Positions 1 through 7,523 of a stretch of DNA of 64,000 nt are shown piece after piece (within the stretch, counting starts at the first letter, position 1; every line of letters begins with the position of its first letter). The stretch is from Streptomyces griseofuscus (GTDB lineage Bacteria > Actinomycetota > Actinomycetes > Streptomycetales > Streptomycetaceae): NCBI RefSeq assembly GCF_014673495.1, contig NZ_CP051007.1, positions 1-64,000 of the forward strand, in the 5' to 3' direction. The notes under the pieces were generated by a model, which was given only the letters and a program-made list of their open reading frames with translations, was not told the DNA's origin and searched no databases. Position numbers and translations under genes: made by a program.

Positions 1-1292
1 TGGACCTGCTCGCCCAGACCGAGTCCGCGTGGCGCGAGGGCGGCCGCCGGGGGCCGATGATCGGGGTGTCCTCCCTGCGGGGTGAGGAGGTGTCCTTCCC
101 CAACACCACGGACGTGGACGAGTTGGTGGAGTGGACACGGGGCCTGGACAAGGTCACCGTCTACGCCACGTACGCCTCGCTCGGTCTGGGCACGCTGGAG
201 CGGGCGCACGCCGGGGGCCTCGCGGCCTGGGACCTGATCGTGGTGGACGAAGCCCACCGCGTTTCGGGCCGGATCGGGAAGCCGTGGGCGGTCGTCCACG
301 ACAACCAGAAGATCCCCTCGTTGCGCCGTCTCTACATGACGGCCACGCCCCGGCTGTGGCAGCTCGGGGACGAGGACGAGGCCGGCGCCCCGGGCGAGCT
401 GGTGGCGAGCATGGAAGACGACCCCGAGGGCCCCTTCGGCAGCCGCTGCTTCACCCTGACCCTCTCGGAGGCCATCGACCGGGGAATCTGTGCCCCCTAC
501 CAGGTCGTGTGCGTGGACGTCACCGACACCGCGCTCCAGGCCGCGCAGCTCCTGGGCGCGGAGGGCCGCTCGGCAGAGGTCCGCGGGGCCCGGCTCGCCG
601 CGCTCCAGACCGCCCTGGTGAAGGCGTCTGCGGAGGAGAACTTCCGGCGCACGCTCGTCTTCCACCACGTGGTGAAGGAGGCCGAAGCGTTCGCGGCCGG
701 CCTTCCCGACGTCGCCGCGCAGCTGCACGCCAGCGACCCCGTGCTGTACCCGAAGACGATCTGGGCGGACTGGCTGTGCGGGGACCACAAGCCGCTCCAC
801 CGCCGCCGCCTCCTGGGCGAGTTCGCCGCCGGGGTCGCCACGGACGGCACCGTCGTGGAGAAGTGCTTCCTCTGCTCGGTGAAGGTCCTGGGCGAGGGCG
901 TCGACACCAAGAACTGCGACTCCGTGTACTGGGCCGACGTGCGCGGCTCGATGCCCGACCTCGTCCAAGCCGTCGGCCGCGCGCTACGCATGCACCCAGG
1001 CGAGGGCAAGGTCGCCTCCCTCGTGGTACCGGTCCTGCTCGACCCCGGCGAGACCGCCGACAACATGCTCACCAGCCGGCCGTACAACGGGCTGGCGAAG
1101 CTGTTCCGCCAGGCGCCGCTGCTGACCGGCCACGGTGAAGAAGGATTCCGGGCGGCGCGGTTCCCAGGGTTCGAGGTGCGTCCGGTTCTCGGTGTACGCG
1201 GCGCACAGCGCGGGGCGTCCGCCGGTCCGGCGAGCCGGAGTATCACGCCGTCCGCGATGTCTTCGCTTTCGATCTCCATGCGCGCACCCTAA
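1..1292 (+). pseudogene. DEAD/DEAH-box helicase, truncated at both ends
   Basis: The reading frame is open from the first base, so the 5' part lies outside the window; an internal ATG at 57 is not the likely start. Visible superfamily 2 helicase motifs are a VVDEAH Walker B box (about nt 238-258), a TATP motif III (about nt 341-352) and a C-terminal helicase domain with GEGVDTKNCD and QAVGRALR (about nt 893-995). Homology to the usual actinobacterial protein appears to stop near nt 1095. The last 60 or so codons read antisense through an acetyltransferase remnant and show no helicase character, and the C-terminal helicase-associated region is missing. I infer a recombination-truncated gene. 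Large helicases of this type are common near telomeres of Streptomyces linear replicons, which would fit a plasmid-end location. Confidence 0.75.
1093..1279 (-). pseudogene. GNAT (RimJ/RimL-type) acetyltransferase remnant
   Basis: On the minus strand an ATG at 1279 opens a peptide beginning MEIESEDIADGVILRLAGPA. One base appears to be missing near 1207-1214. Skipping that slip, the other frame continues ALCAAYTENRTHLEPWEP and then RRPESFFTVAGQQRRLAEQ, the typical N-terminal strand and helix of RimJ/RimL-like N-acetyltransferases. Recognisable sequence ends near 1093, where helicase sequence of the opposite strand begins. Only about 60 residues remain, with no acetyl-CoA site, so this is a dead fragment carrying both a frameshift and a truncation. 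Confidence 0.6.
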
Positions 1293-1323
1293 TCTCGGCG
1301 CCGGTTTCCCGGCTCACGGCGCG

Positions 1324-1346
1324 GGCCGCCGCGGAAAGCGGCGGCC
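1324..1346. terminator. GC-rich hairpin downstream of the SGNH hydrolase gene
   Basis: A 9-bp perfect stem (GGCCGCCGC / GCGGCGGCC) with a GGAAA loop lies about 75 bp beyond the stop codon of the leftward hydrolase gene. No U-tract follows, which is usual for Streptomyces terminators. Confidence 0.45.
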
Positions 1347-1418
1347 GGCCCCGGTGGGTGCGTGCCGCGCATCCGCTCTGGCGACATCACCGCCCGGCGC
1401 CGGCCCCGCGTGCTCCGT

Positions 1419-2699
1419 TCAGCGCAGGGAATCCAGCGGGAAGGCCCGCGCCATCGCGGCCATGCCGGCGTCGTTCGGGTGCAGGCCGTCTCCGCCGTCG
1501 TACGCGGGCAGGAGGTGGTCGGGCCGGGCGGGGTCGCGGAGCACGGCGTCGAAGTCCAGGACCGTGTCGAACGCGCCGCTCGTGCGGATCCAGTCGTTGA
1601 CCTGCTGCCGCACCGCCTCGCGCCGCGGGGTGAAGTAGCCGATGGTGTCACCCGCGAAGGGTGTGATCGTCGCGCCGTAGATCTTCAGGCCGTGTTCATG
1701 GGCGCGCTCGATCAACTGCCGGTAACCGGCTATGAGTTCCTCCGCCGTGACCTCGTCGGAGGCGGGGGCGGCGATGCCCGGCTGGCCCAGGTCGTTGACG
1801 CCGAGGAGCACGGTGACGGCACGGGCGCCGGGCTGGCCCAGCACGTCCCGGTCGAACCTCTTCAGTGCGCTCTCGCCGAAGTACGCGGCGAAGGACTCGG
1901 CGGCCGAGCCCGGCTCCGGGTCCGGGTCGCGCAGCAGGCGGTTGCCGCCGATACCGGCGTTCACGACGCCCGTGCCGGCCAGTCCCCCGTCCCGGCGCAG
2001 CCGTTCGGCGAGCAGGTCGGGCCAGCGCTGGTCGGCGTCGAGCGTGGTGTGTTCGCCGTCGGTGATGGAGTCGCCGAGGGTCACCACCGACGAATCCGCC
2101 GTACCGGCGCGGCGGTCGACGGACACGCCCGACAGGAAGTGCCACGAGGTGGCGGTGGAGACCGGGGTGAGGTCGGGAGCGCCCGTGACATCGCCGGCGG
2201 CCACGAAGTTGTGCTGGTAGGCCGCCGAGTGCACGGTGCTGCCGGGAGTGCGCTGCGGCAGGTACATGCTGATGACGAGGTCGCCGCCCGCGGTCGTGGG
2301 CAGCGCGACCGGGTCGCTCCAGCGCTGGGTGCCCGGCGCGAGCGTCGCCGACGGCCTGCCGTCGAAGCGCACCACCCGGTCGGTGCCGGGGTCGACGGCC
2401 GTCGCGGGACCCTGCGCCGCCGGGCGGGCGGCGTGCACCTCGCCGATCGTCAGCGGCGACGTGCCGAACTCGTTGGTGAACCGCACGCGCAGACTGTCCC
2501 CGGCGACCGACAGGTGCACCGTCTGACGCAGCGTCTGGTCCTCGTACACCGTGGAGTCGACGGCCGGTGCGGCGGTGGGCGGGGCCGCCCAGGTGCCGAC
2601 ATAGGTGTCCGCCGAGGCGTGCGCGGCGGGCGCCGGAGCGAGGACGGCGACGAGGAGCCCGAGGGGAATGCCCAGCAGCGCGCGAGGTTTTCTGCGCAT
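1419..2699 (-). CDS. Secreted SGNH/GDSL-family hydrolase (lipase/esterase type)
   Basis: This 426-residue protein starts with a Sec signal peptide (basic MRRK, a hydrophobic core to about residue 22, cleavage probably after AHA or ASA near 28-30). The SGNH blocks are present in the right order: GDSITDG with nucleophile Ser211, the oxyanion Asn in GGN (about 253), GVND (300-303), and DGLHPN giving Asp404 and His407 of the catalytic dyad. The 150-residue N-terminal region resembles the beta-rich domain of streptomycete SGNH esterases and rhamnogalacturonan acetylesterase-like proteins. The substrate cannot be told. It probably has nothing to do with antibiotic assembly and sits at the edge of the lankacidin genes. 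The start is the ATG that places the signal peptide at the N terminus. Confidence 0.85.
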   Translation of the reverse strand: MRRKPRALLGIPLGLLVAVLAPAPAAHASADTYVGTWAAPPTAAPAVDSTVYEDQTLRQTVHLSVAGDSLRVRFTNEFGTSPLTIGEVHAARPAAQGPATAVDPGTDRVVRFDGRPSATLAPGTQRWSDPVALPTTAGGDLVISMYLPQRTPGSTVHSAAYQHNFVAAGDVTGAPDLTPVSTATSWHFLSGVSVDRRAGTADSSVVTLGDSITDGEHTTLDADQRWPDLLAERLRRDGGLAGTGVVNAGIGGNRLLRDPDPEPGSAAESFAAYFGESALKRFDRDVLGQPGARAVTVLLGVNDLGQPGIAAPASDEVTAEELIAGYRQLIERAHEHGLKIYGATITPFAGDTIGYFTPRREAVRQQVNDWIRTSGAFDTVLDFDAVLRDPARPDHLLPAYDGGDGLHPNDAGMAAMARAFPLDSLR

Positions 2700-2762
2700 G
2701 GCGGAACGTGCCTTTCGTGAAGGGGATGGGTGGGAGGAGACCAGCGGCGGTGCGACGGCGGG

Positions 2763-3809
2763 TCAGCCGTCGGTCCGCGCGACCTCGCGCGCGAACTCGG
2801 CCCACAGGTCCGCGTACTCCCTGGCCAGCTCGGCCACCAGGTCCGTGCAGTGCGGGGGCACCGTCTGGGCCATCGCGAGCAGCGCCGTCCGCTCCACGGC
2901 CCCGCACTGGAGCAGACGCAGCAGCCGGCGGCCGCTCTCCTTGTGCCGCAGCGACGGGTCGCGCAGCAGCCTGACGAGCGGCGAGTCCTCGGGCGGGCGG
3001 ATCGGGCGGACCACGCTCACGGGCTCCGGGGCCGCGCCGCCCCCCGGCGTCGCCCGGCTCCCGGTGCCGGCGGCCGGCCGTGCCCCCGGCGTGTTCCGTT
3101 CCGGTACCGGGGACCGGCCGGAGGCGAGTCGTCTGCGGACGTCGCTGGCCGTCGCCGGGGAGATGCCGGCGTGCCGGGCCACCTCGCGCACCGAGGCCTG
3201 GGGGCGCTGCGCCAGCAGTTCGGCGGCCTTGCGGCGGCCCGTGGTGCCGTCCAGCGGCCGGATCCTGCCGTCCCTGCCCCTGCGGGCCTGCGGGTTCGGC
3301 GTGGGGCCGGCCGCGAGGGGCCGCAGCGCCGCCACGGTCTTGGCGCCGATGCCCGCGATGCCGGCCACGGCCCGGTCCGACAGGTGCGGCCACTGGGCGA
3401 GGATGCGCTGCGCCGCGGCCCGCCGGTCCTGCCGGGACAGGGGGAGGCCGTGCGTCATGTTGGAGCGGACCGCGAGAAGGAACGCTTCCTCGGCCGCGCC
3501 GTCGAACAGGCGCACCTCGATCGTGGTGTGGCCCTTCGCCTTGGCGGCCAGGACGCGGTGCATGCCGTCGATGACGCGCAGGGTGGACCGCTCCACGAGG
3601 ATCGGCGGAAGCGCCTCGTCGGTATCCGCCAGGCGGGCGACGTGCTCGGCGTCTTCTCCGCACAGCCGGGGGGAATATCCGGGGACGAGCGACGAGATCG
3701 GTATGGATCGGGTTTCCTGGTCGAGGTTTCCCGCCAATGCCGCCGTCATGAGGGGCGCGTCGGAATTCCCTCGCGTCACGTCGATGTCGAACGCACTGGA
3801 ATCGGCCAT
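2763..3809 (-). CDS. StrR-type pathway regulator with ParB-like N-terminal domain
   Basis: The 348-residue protein has a ParB/sulfiredoxin-like N-terminal domain (about 35-115) with the motifs VPGYSPR and RVIDGMHR. Two helix-turn-helix segments follow: one at about 143-165 and a second (SVREVARHAGISPATASDVR) at about 204-223. Length and order match StrR, NovG and Bbr, transcriptional activators of antibiotic clusters, rather than a plasmid-partition ParB, which would normally sit next to parA. No parA is visible here. A SARP-like operator lies about 160 bp upstream, so this regulator may itself answer to a SARP-family protein. By position it would be orf3 of pSLA2-L. Its target genes are not shown by the sequence; the neighbouring PQQ and lankacidin genes are the obvious candidates. 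Confidence 0.75.
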   Translation of the reverse strand: MADSSAFDIDVTRGNSDAPLMTAALAGNLDQETRSIPISSLVPGYSPRLCGEDAEHVARLADTDEALPPILVERSTLRVIDGMHRVLAAKAKGHTTIEVRLFDGAAEEAFLLAVRSNMTHGLPLSRQDRRAAAQRILAQWPHLSDRAVAGIAGIGAKTVAALRPLAAGPTPNPQARRGRDGRIRPLDGTTGRRKAAELLAQRPQASVREVARHAGISPATASDVRRRLASGRSPVPERNTPGARPAAGTGSRATPGGGAAPEPVSVVRPIRPPEDSPLVRLLRDPSLRHKESGRRLLRLLQCGAVERTALLAMAQTVPPHCTDLVAELAREYADLWAEFAREVARTDG

Positions 3810-3968
3810 GTCACTGACTCATCTCCCCCGGATCTCACCTTCTTGACGCACCGCGGAATCGGGGCGGGCGCCGGGCCGGCCGCGCCATGTGTCTGGCTCC
3901 CGCACCGTACCCGGATTCGGCCCTCGCGGGTGTCGGATCGGGTCGAGCCGGAAACCGGAACGGGTCGG

Positions 3969-4013
3969 ATAATGCTGGAGCGACGCTTGAGAAACGCTTG
4001 AGCCACGCTTGAG
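3969..4013 (-). promoter_or_regulatory. Candidate SARP operator and -10 box before the StrR-like gene
   Basis: Read on the minus strand, CTCAAGCGT occurs three times (4013-4005, 4002-3994, 3991-3983) and a weaker CTCCAGCAT once more (3980-3972), all spaced exactly 11 bp. Heptamers of the TCAAGCG/TCGAGCG type at 11-bp spacing are the known binding pattern of SARP activators. A -10-like CATTAT (3974-3969) starts 9 bp after the third heptamer, close to the 8 bp known for SARP promoters. Transcription from here would give a leader of about 150 nt before the ATG at 3809. Confidence 0.6.
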
Positions 4014-4025
4014 GAATACCGGCGC

Positions 4026-4922
4026 TCACAGGACGAGTTCGCTGCCGTCCGGCAGCACTTCCACGCCGGCCTCGCGCACCGCCGCGTGGGCGGCGGAGGA
4101 GGGGTCGAGGAGGGGGTTGGTGTTGTTGAGGTGGGTGTAGATCCGGCGCAGTCCCCGGTGGCGGGCGAGGGCGGCGAGGCTGCCGCCGGGTCCGGCCACC
4201 GGCAGATGGCCCATCAGGGACTGCCCGGCGCCCGCGGAGGAGGTCGCCGTGCCCAGTTCGCCGGCGCTGAAGAAGGTCCCGTCCAGCAGGGCGCAGGTCG
4301 CCGAGGCCAGCAGGTCGTCGAAGCCGTCCGGCCAGGTGGCCAGGCAGGGGGCGTAGACCAGGGCGCCGCCGGTCGCCGGGTCCTCGATGCGGTAGGCGCA
4401 CACCCAGGGGGCGTCCGGGTCCGGGGCGTGCGCGTACTTGGGGGCCTTGGTACCGACCGGGTGCGCGGTGACGGTGAGCCCGCCGGCCACCGCGAAGCCG
4501 CCGGGTGCGGTGGCGTCCCGCCAGTCCCAGGGGGCGTAGCGGTCCAGCAGGCCGCGCACGGGCAGCTCGGCACTGAGCGCGCCACGCACCGGGGGCGCGG
4601 CGTACACGGTCAGACCGGTGGCGCCGCGCAGGACGGCCAGCCCCAGCGCGTGGTCGACCTCGGCGTCGGTGAGCAGCACGCCGCGCACGGGGGTGTCGCG
4701 CGGGCCGGGGCCGGGCGTCAGGGCGGGCGCGGCGAGGAGTTGGGTGCGGATGTCGGGGGAGGCGTTGAGCAGCCACCAGTCGCGTCCGTCGCCGCTGACG
4801 GCGACGCATTCCTGGGAGCGCGCGGGCAGTTCGCCGCGCCGGCCGCGGGCGCACAGGGCACAGGCGCAGTTCCACTGGGGGAAGCCGCCGCCCGCGGCGG
4901 TGCCGAGCAGGATCACCTTCAC
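4026..4922 (-). CDS. pqqB: PqqB, metallo-beta-lactamase-fold PQQ biosynthesis protein
   Basis: 298 residues from a GTG at 4922. The protein opens with the PqqB hallmark ILLGTAAGGGFPQWNC, then CALC, and carries TDAEVDHALG, a metallo-beta-lactamase-like segment, in the middle. PqqB is thought to hydroxylate or otherwise process the Glu-Tyr-derived intermediate late in pyrroloquinoline quinone synthesis; its role in this cluster follows from the pathway. The GTG overlaps the pqqE stop codon by 4 nt (GTGA), so translation is coupled. It is the last gene of the leftward operon pqqA-C-D-E-B. It corresponds to lkcO if the published letters run in map order (lkcK to lkcO), which I recall only roughly. 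Confidence 0.93.
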   Translation of the reverse strand: MKVILLGTAAGGGFPQWNCACALCARGRRGELPARSQECVAVSGDGRDWWLLNASPDIRTQLLAAPALTPGPGPRDTPVRGVLLTDAEVDHALGLAVLRGATGLTVYAAPPVRGALSAELPVRGLLDRYAPWDWRDATAPGGFAVAGGLTVTAHPVGTKAPKYAHAPDPDAPWVCAYRIEDPATGGALVYAPCLATWPDGFDDLLASATCALLDGTFFSAGELGTATSSAGAGQSLMGHLPVAGPGGSLAALARHRGLRRIYTHLNNTNPLLDPSSAAHAAVREAGVEVLPDGSELVL

Positions 4923-6013
4923 GCCGGCACCGGACCCCGAGGGACGAACGCCGGTACCGGGCCGTCGGTGACCTCCGCCAGTGCCGCGTCCACCAGCGAC
5001 CGGTGCGGGGACAGGCCGCAGGCCGGGTCGGTGGCGGCGGCGTCGCCGGTCAGCTGGAACGCCTGGCAGCGGCAGCCGCCGTGGTCGGCGTGGCGCTCCG
5101 GGCAGGTACGGCACGGTTCGCGCATCCAGCCGGTGCCGCGGTAGGCGTTGAAGGATCGCGAGGCGTACCAGATCTCCGACAGGGGGCGGCGCAGCGCGTT
5201 CTCCACCGGGAGGGTGGTGATGGCGTACGCGGCGGGGCACGGCAGTACGTCGCCTGCGGGGGTGACGGTCAGCTGGGTGCTGCCCCAGCCGTCCATGCAG
5301 GGTTTGGGCCGGTCGTCGTAGTAGTCGGCCGCCACGTAGACCAGTTCGGGGCCGCCCGCGTACCGCGTGCGGGCGTGCCGCACGGCCTCGCGGGCGGCGG
5401 CGAGCTGGGCGGCGGTGGGCATCAGCGCGGCGCGGTTGCGCAGCCCCCAGCCGTAGTACTGGGTGTTGGCCAGCTCGATCCGGTCGGCGCCCAGGTCGAC
5501 GGCGAGGTCGACCATCCGCCCGGTGCGGTCGATGTTGCCGCGGTGCAGGACGATGTTCACGGTGAGCGGGAGCCCGGCGGCGGTGACCGCCCGCGCCGCC
5601 TCCAGTTTGGCGGTGTGCACGCGGGCGCCGGCGATGGCCTGGCCGGCGGCCGGGTCGGCGTCCTGGAGCGAGAGCTGGACGTGGTCGACGCCGCGCCGCG
5701 CCAGGTCGTGTGCGCGTTCGGCGGTCAGGCCGACGCCGCTGGTGACCAGGTTGACGTAGGCGCCGAGCCGCCGGGCGTGGCCGACGAGGTCGGGCAGGTC
5801 CGGGCGGGCCAGCGGCTCGCCGCCGGAGAAGTGCATCTGTACGACGCCGAGTTCGCGGGCCTGGGTGAGGATGTCCGTCCACTGCTCGCAGGTCAGTTCC
5901 GCCTCGCGGCGCACGAGTTCGAGGGGGTTGGAGCAGTAGGGGCAGTGCAGCGGGCAGCGGTGGGTCAGTTCGATCAGCATCCCCGCGGGGGCGCCGACGG
6001 CGGGGTCAGCCAT
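4919..6013 (-). CDS. pqqE: PqqE, radical SAM enzyme that cross-links Glu and Tyr of PqqA
   Basis: 364 residues. The radical SAM cluster motif CPLHCPYC provides Cys20, Cys24 and Cys27, and GGEPLARPD follows as the SAM-binding GGE motif. The C-terminal third has the SPASM cysteines for auxiliary clusters (CPAAYAI, then CRTCPERH, GGCRC and a final Cys). In the known pathway PqqE, working with PqqD, forms the carbon-carbon bond between the glutamate and tyrosine of the PqqA peptide. The start ATG at 6013 overlaps the 3' end of pqqD by 8 nt. Alternative assignments such as other SPASM maturases are unlikely given pqqA, C, D and B beside it. Confidence 0.95.
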   Translation of the reverse strand: MADPAVGAPAGMLIELTHRCPLHCPYCSNPLELVRREAELTCEQWTDILTQARELGVVQMHFSGGEPLARPDLPDLVGHARRLGAYVNLVTSGVGLTAERAHDLARRGVDHVQLSLQDADPAAGQAIAGARVHTAKLEAARAVTAAGLPLTVNIVLHRGNIDRTGRMVDLAVDLGADRIELANTQYYGWGLRNRAALMPTAAQLAAAREAVRHARTRYAGGPELVYVAADYYDDRPKPCMDGWGSTQLTVTPAGDVLPCPAAYAITTLPVENALRRPLSEIWYASRSFNAYRGTGWMREPCRTCPERHADHGGCRCQAFQLTGDAAATDPACGLSPHRSLVDAALAEVTDGPVPAFVPRGPVPA

Positions 6014-6278
6014 GCAGGTCCACCACCCGGCGCTGCGCCAGGCGCAGGAGCAGTTCGCGGACGTCTTCGGCGCTGACGCCCTCGTACTCCTCGGCGAGGC
6101 GCTCGACGATGCCGGCGAGGCTGGTGGTGCCGTCGCAGTGGGCGAGCACCGCCGCGGCGGTGTCGTTGAGGACGACGACGCGCTCGGGCAGCAGGGCCAG
6201 TTCGCCGCGTGCGGGGTCGCGGGTCAGCCGGACTCCGGGCCGCAGCCGGGGCACGGTGGGTTCGGGCAGGCCGGTCAT
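6006..6278 (-). CDS. pqqD: PqqD, peptide chaperone (RRE protein)
   Basis: 90 residues from ATG 6278. The sequence shows the PqqD pattern: RLRPGVRLTRDPARGE, then LLPERVVVLNDTAAAVLAHC, then a helical C-terminal half with a glycine-isoleucine-valine segment. It binds the PqqA precursor and presents it to PqqE. It is a separate gene here and is not fused to pqqC as in methylotrophs. Its ATG overlaps the stop of pqqC (ATGA) and its end overlaps pqqE, so C, D and E are likely translated in concert. Confidence 0.92.
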   Translation of the reverse strand: MTGLPEPTVPRLRPGVRLTRDPARGELALLPERVVVLNDTAAAVLAHCDGTTSLAGIVERLAEEYEGVSAEDVRELLLRLAQRRVVDLHG

Positions 6279-7003
6279 GACCGCGTGGCTCCGTTTCCGG
6301 TGTGGTAGTCGAGCGAGTCCAGGACCGCGTTCAGCACGCGGCACTTGAACGCGAGGGCGCGGACGCAGGCTTCCTGCTGTTCCCGGCTGACGGCGTGCCG
6401 GGCGACCAGATCGAGCAGGGAACGGCCTTCGGGGCCCACCACCTCGATGCGCGCGGTGAAGTACTCGAAGCCCTCCTCCGCGATCCACGGGTAGTGCTCC
6501 CTGAGGCGGCCCAGCCGGTGGGCGAGCAGGCCCGGCGAGAACAGCTCGGTCAGTCCGGAGGCGGCCGCCTCCAGCCAGGGGCGGCGGCGGGCGAAGTCCA
6601 CGTAGGCGTCCACGGCGAAGCGGGTGCCCGCGAGGACGAGGCGCTCGTCGTGCACCTCGTCCCTGCGCAGCCCGACCGCCTCGGCCAGACGCAGCCATTT
6701 CTCCGCACCGCCCGCGCAGGCGTCCGCCCCGTCGTGGTAGACGATCCTGGACAGCCACTGCCGCCGCACCTCGGGCAGCGGGCAGTTGGCCACGATCGCC
6801 GCGTCCTTCTGCGGCAGACAGCGCTGGTAGTACCAGCGGTTGGCCGCCCACAGCCGCAACTCCCCCTCGTCCAGGAGTCCTTCGTGCATCCGCCGGTGAA
6901 ACGGGTGCCGGTCCCAGTAGGACGACTCCAGTGCGTGGAGGCGCTGCCGGAATTCGGCCTCGCTCCAGGGGGCGGCCACCTCGCGCGTCACGGACATCGA
7001 CAT
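6275..7003 (-). CDS. pqqC: PqqC, pyrroloquinoline-quinone synthase
   Basis: 242 residues from ATG 7003, preceded by AAAGGA at about 7 nt spacing; a second in-frame ATG two codons later is possible. PqqC is an all-helical cofactor-free oxidase that catalyses ring closure and the eight-electron oxidation ending PQQ synthesis. Visible family features are HPFHRRMHEG near residue 33, NRWYYQRCLPQKDAAI near 56, and the conserved YHDG further on. The length is close to that of characterised PqqC proteins. It is the second gene of the operon after the tiny pqqA. Confidence 0.93.
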   Translation of the reverse strand: MSMSVTREVAAPWSEAEFRQRLHALESSYWDRHPFHRRMHEGLLDEGELRLWAANRWYYQRCLPQKDAAIVANCPLPEVRRQWLSRIVYHDGADACAGGAEKWLRLAEAVGLRRDEVHDERLVLAGTRFAVDAYVDFARRRPWLEAAASGLTELFSPGLLAHRLGRLREHYPWIAEEGFEYFTARIEVVGPEGRSLLDLVARHAVSREQQEACVRALAFKCRVLNAVLDSLDYHTGNGATRS

Positions 7004-7029
7004 GCCTGCGTCCTTTTCTCAGCGGCGGG

Positions 7030-7134
7030 TCAGCGGCTGAAGTAGGCGGTGACTTCCATGCCGGTGTCGATGGTGACGAAATCGGGACGGTGCCATGCCT
7101 TCTTGGCGGGCAGTTCCTTGCCGGAGGTCCGCAT
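7030..7134 (-). CDS. pqqA: PqqA, PQQ precursor peptide
   Basis: A 34-residue peptide. The start at 7134 is set by AAGGAG (7147-7142) seven bases upstream; an in-frame extension to 7260 has no comparable site and is not used here. The peptide contains MEVTAYF, giving the diagnostic Glu27-x3-Tyr31 pair from which PQQ is built. It is the first gene of the pqq operon, 26 bp ahead of pqqC. No pqqF-like peptidase gene is present in the window, so trimming of the cross-linked peptide must rely on a protease encoded elsewhere. Confidence 0.93.
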   Translation of the reverse strand: MRTSGKELPAKKAWHRPDFVTIDTGMEVTAYFSR

Positions 7135-7355
7135 GCCGGTGCTCCTTTTCACAGAACGGATTTCACAGTGAACGAGGGGACGGTAACGACGCCGGGGAAA
7201 GGCACACAATGTCTCTCCGGTTTTCCTCAAGCGGTTCACGAATCGGGCCCGTTGAGGCACCGGTCCTGTCGCGTCCGTGGCCGAACAGCGCCTGTGGGGA
7301 GGGATCTTTTCTGGTACCGTGAAGCACGGATGGTGTAGACGAAGGAGAGGGAGCC

Positions 7356-7391
7356 GTGGTTATCGCGGGTGACGACGACATCACCGGGTGA
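7356..7391 (+). CDS. Putative 11-residue leader peptide of the ABC-F operon
   Basis: A GTG at 7356, preceded by the strong ribosome site GAAGGAGAG (7341-7349), opens the peptide MVIAGDDDITG ending in TGA at 7391. It lies 132 bp before the ATG of the first ABC-F gene and is followed by two possible hairpins. Short translated leaders are known to control several ABC-F and Erm resistance genes by ribosome-mediated attenuation. That this one is translated and regulatory is inferred from position and the ribosome site. Confidence 0.5.
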   Translation: MVIAGDDDITG

Positions 7392-7408
7392 TCCCCGGAT
7401 GTCGACTG

Positions 7409-7498
7409 CCACCGCTGCGCACCGTGCGTGCGCGGTGCCGTGGCCGTACCCCCACGCGCTCTGACCTTCCCATCCTTTGGGCGCGCCGCTGCGCGCCC
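7409..7498 (+). promoter_or_regulatory. Candidate attenuator hairpins before the ABC-F genes
   Basis: A perfect 8-bp stem GGGCGCGC / GCGCGCCC with a CGCT loop occupies 7479-7498 and is followed by a pyrimidine-rich GCATCTTCTT. Upstream, ACCGCTGCGCAC can pair imperfectly with GTGCGTGCGCGGT around 7410-7436. Sitting between the short leader reading frame and the ABC-F start, they could switch between terminating and antiterminating forms. The switch is inferred; only the complementarity is seen. Confidence 0.4.
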
Positions 7499-7523
7499 GC
7501 ATCTTCTTGCGAGGCCTGCGTAC

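Larger units (their letters stand above)
7135..7523. promoter_or_regulatory. Divergent control region between pqqA and the ABC-F genes
   Basis: These 389 bp must hold the promoters for the leftward pqq operon and the rightward ABC-F pair. On the pqqA side, TTGTGT and TACCGT about 18 bp apart (near 7206-7183) form a weak promoter candidate. A palindrome TTCACAGTGAA lies at 7162-7172, close to the pqqA ribosome site, with a second TTCACAG 13 bp away. A single TCAAGCG heptamer occurs at 7227-7233 without an 11-bp partner. The right half carries a leader peptide and hairpins, listed separately. Confidence 0.5.

Noticed and set aside
2763..3809. ParB plasmid-partition protein
   Set aside because: The ParB-like domain is present, but no parA or parS-like repeats are seen nearby, and length and layout fit StrR-type activators better.
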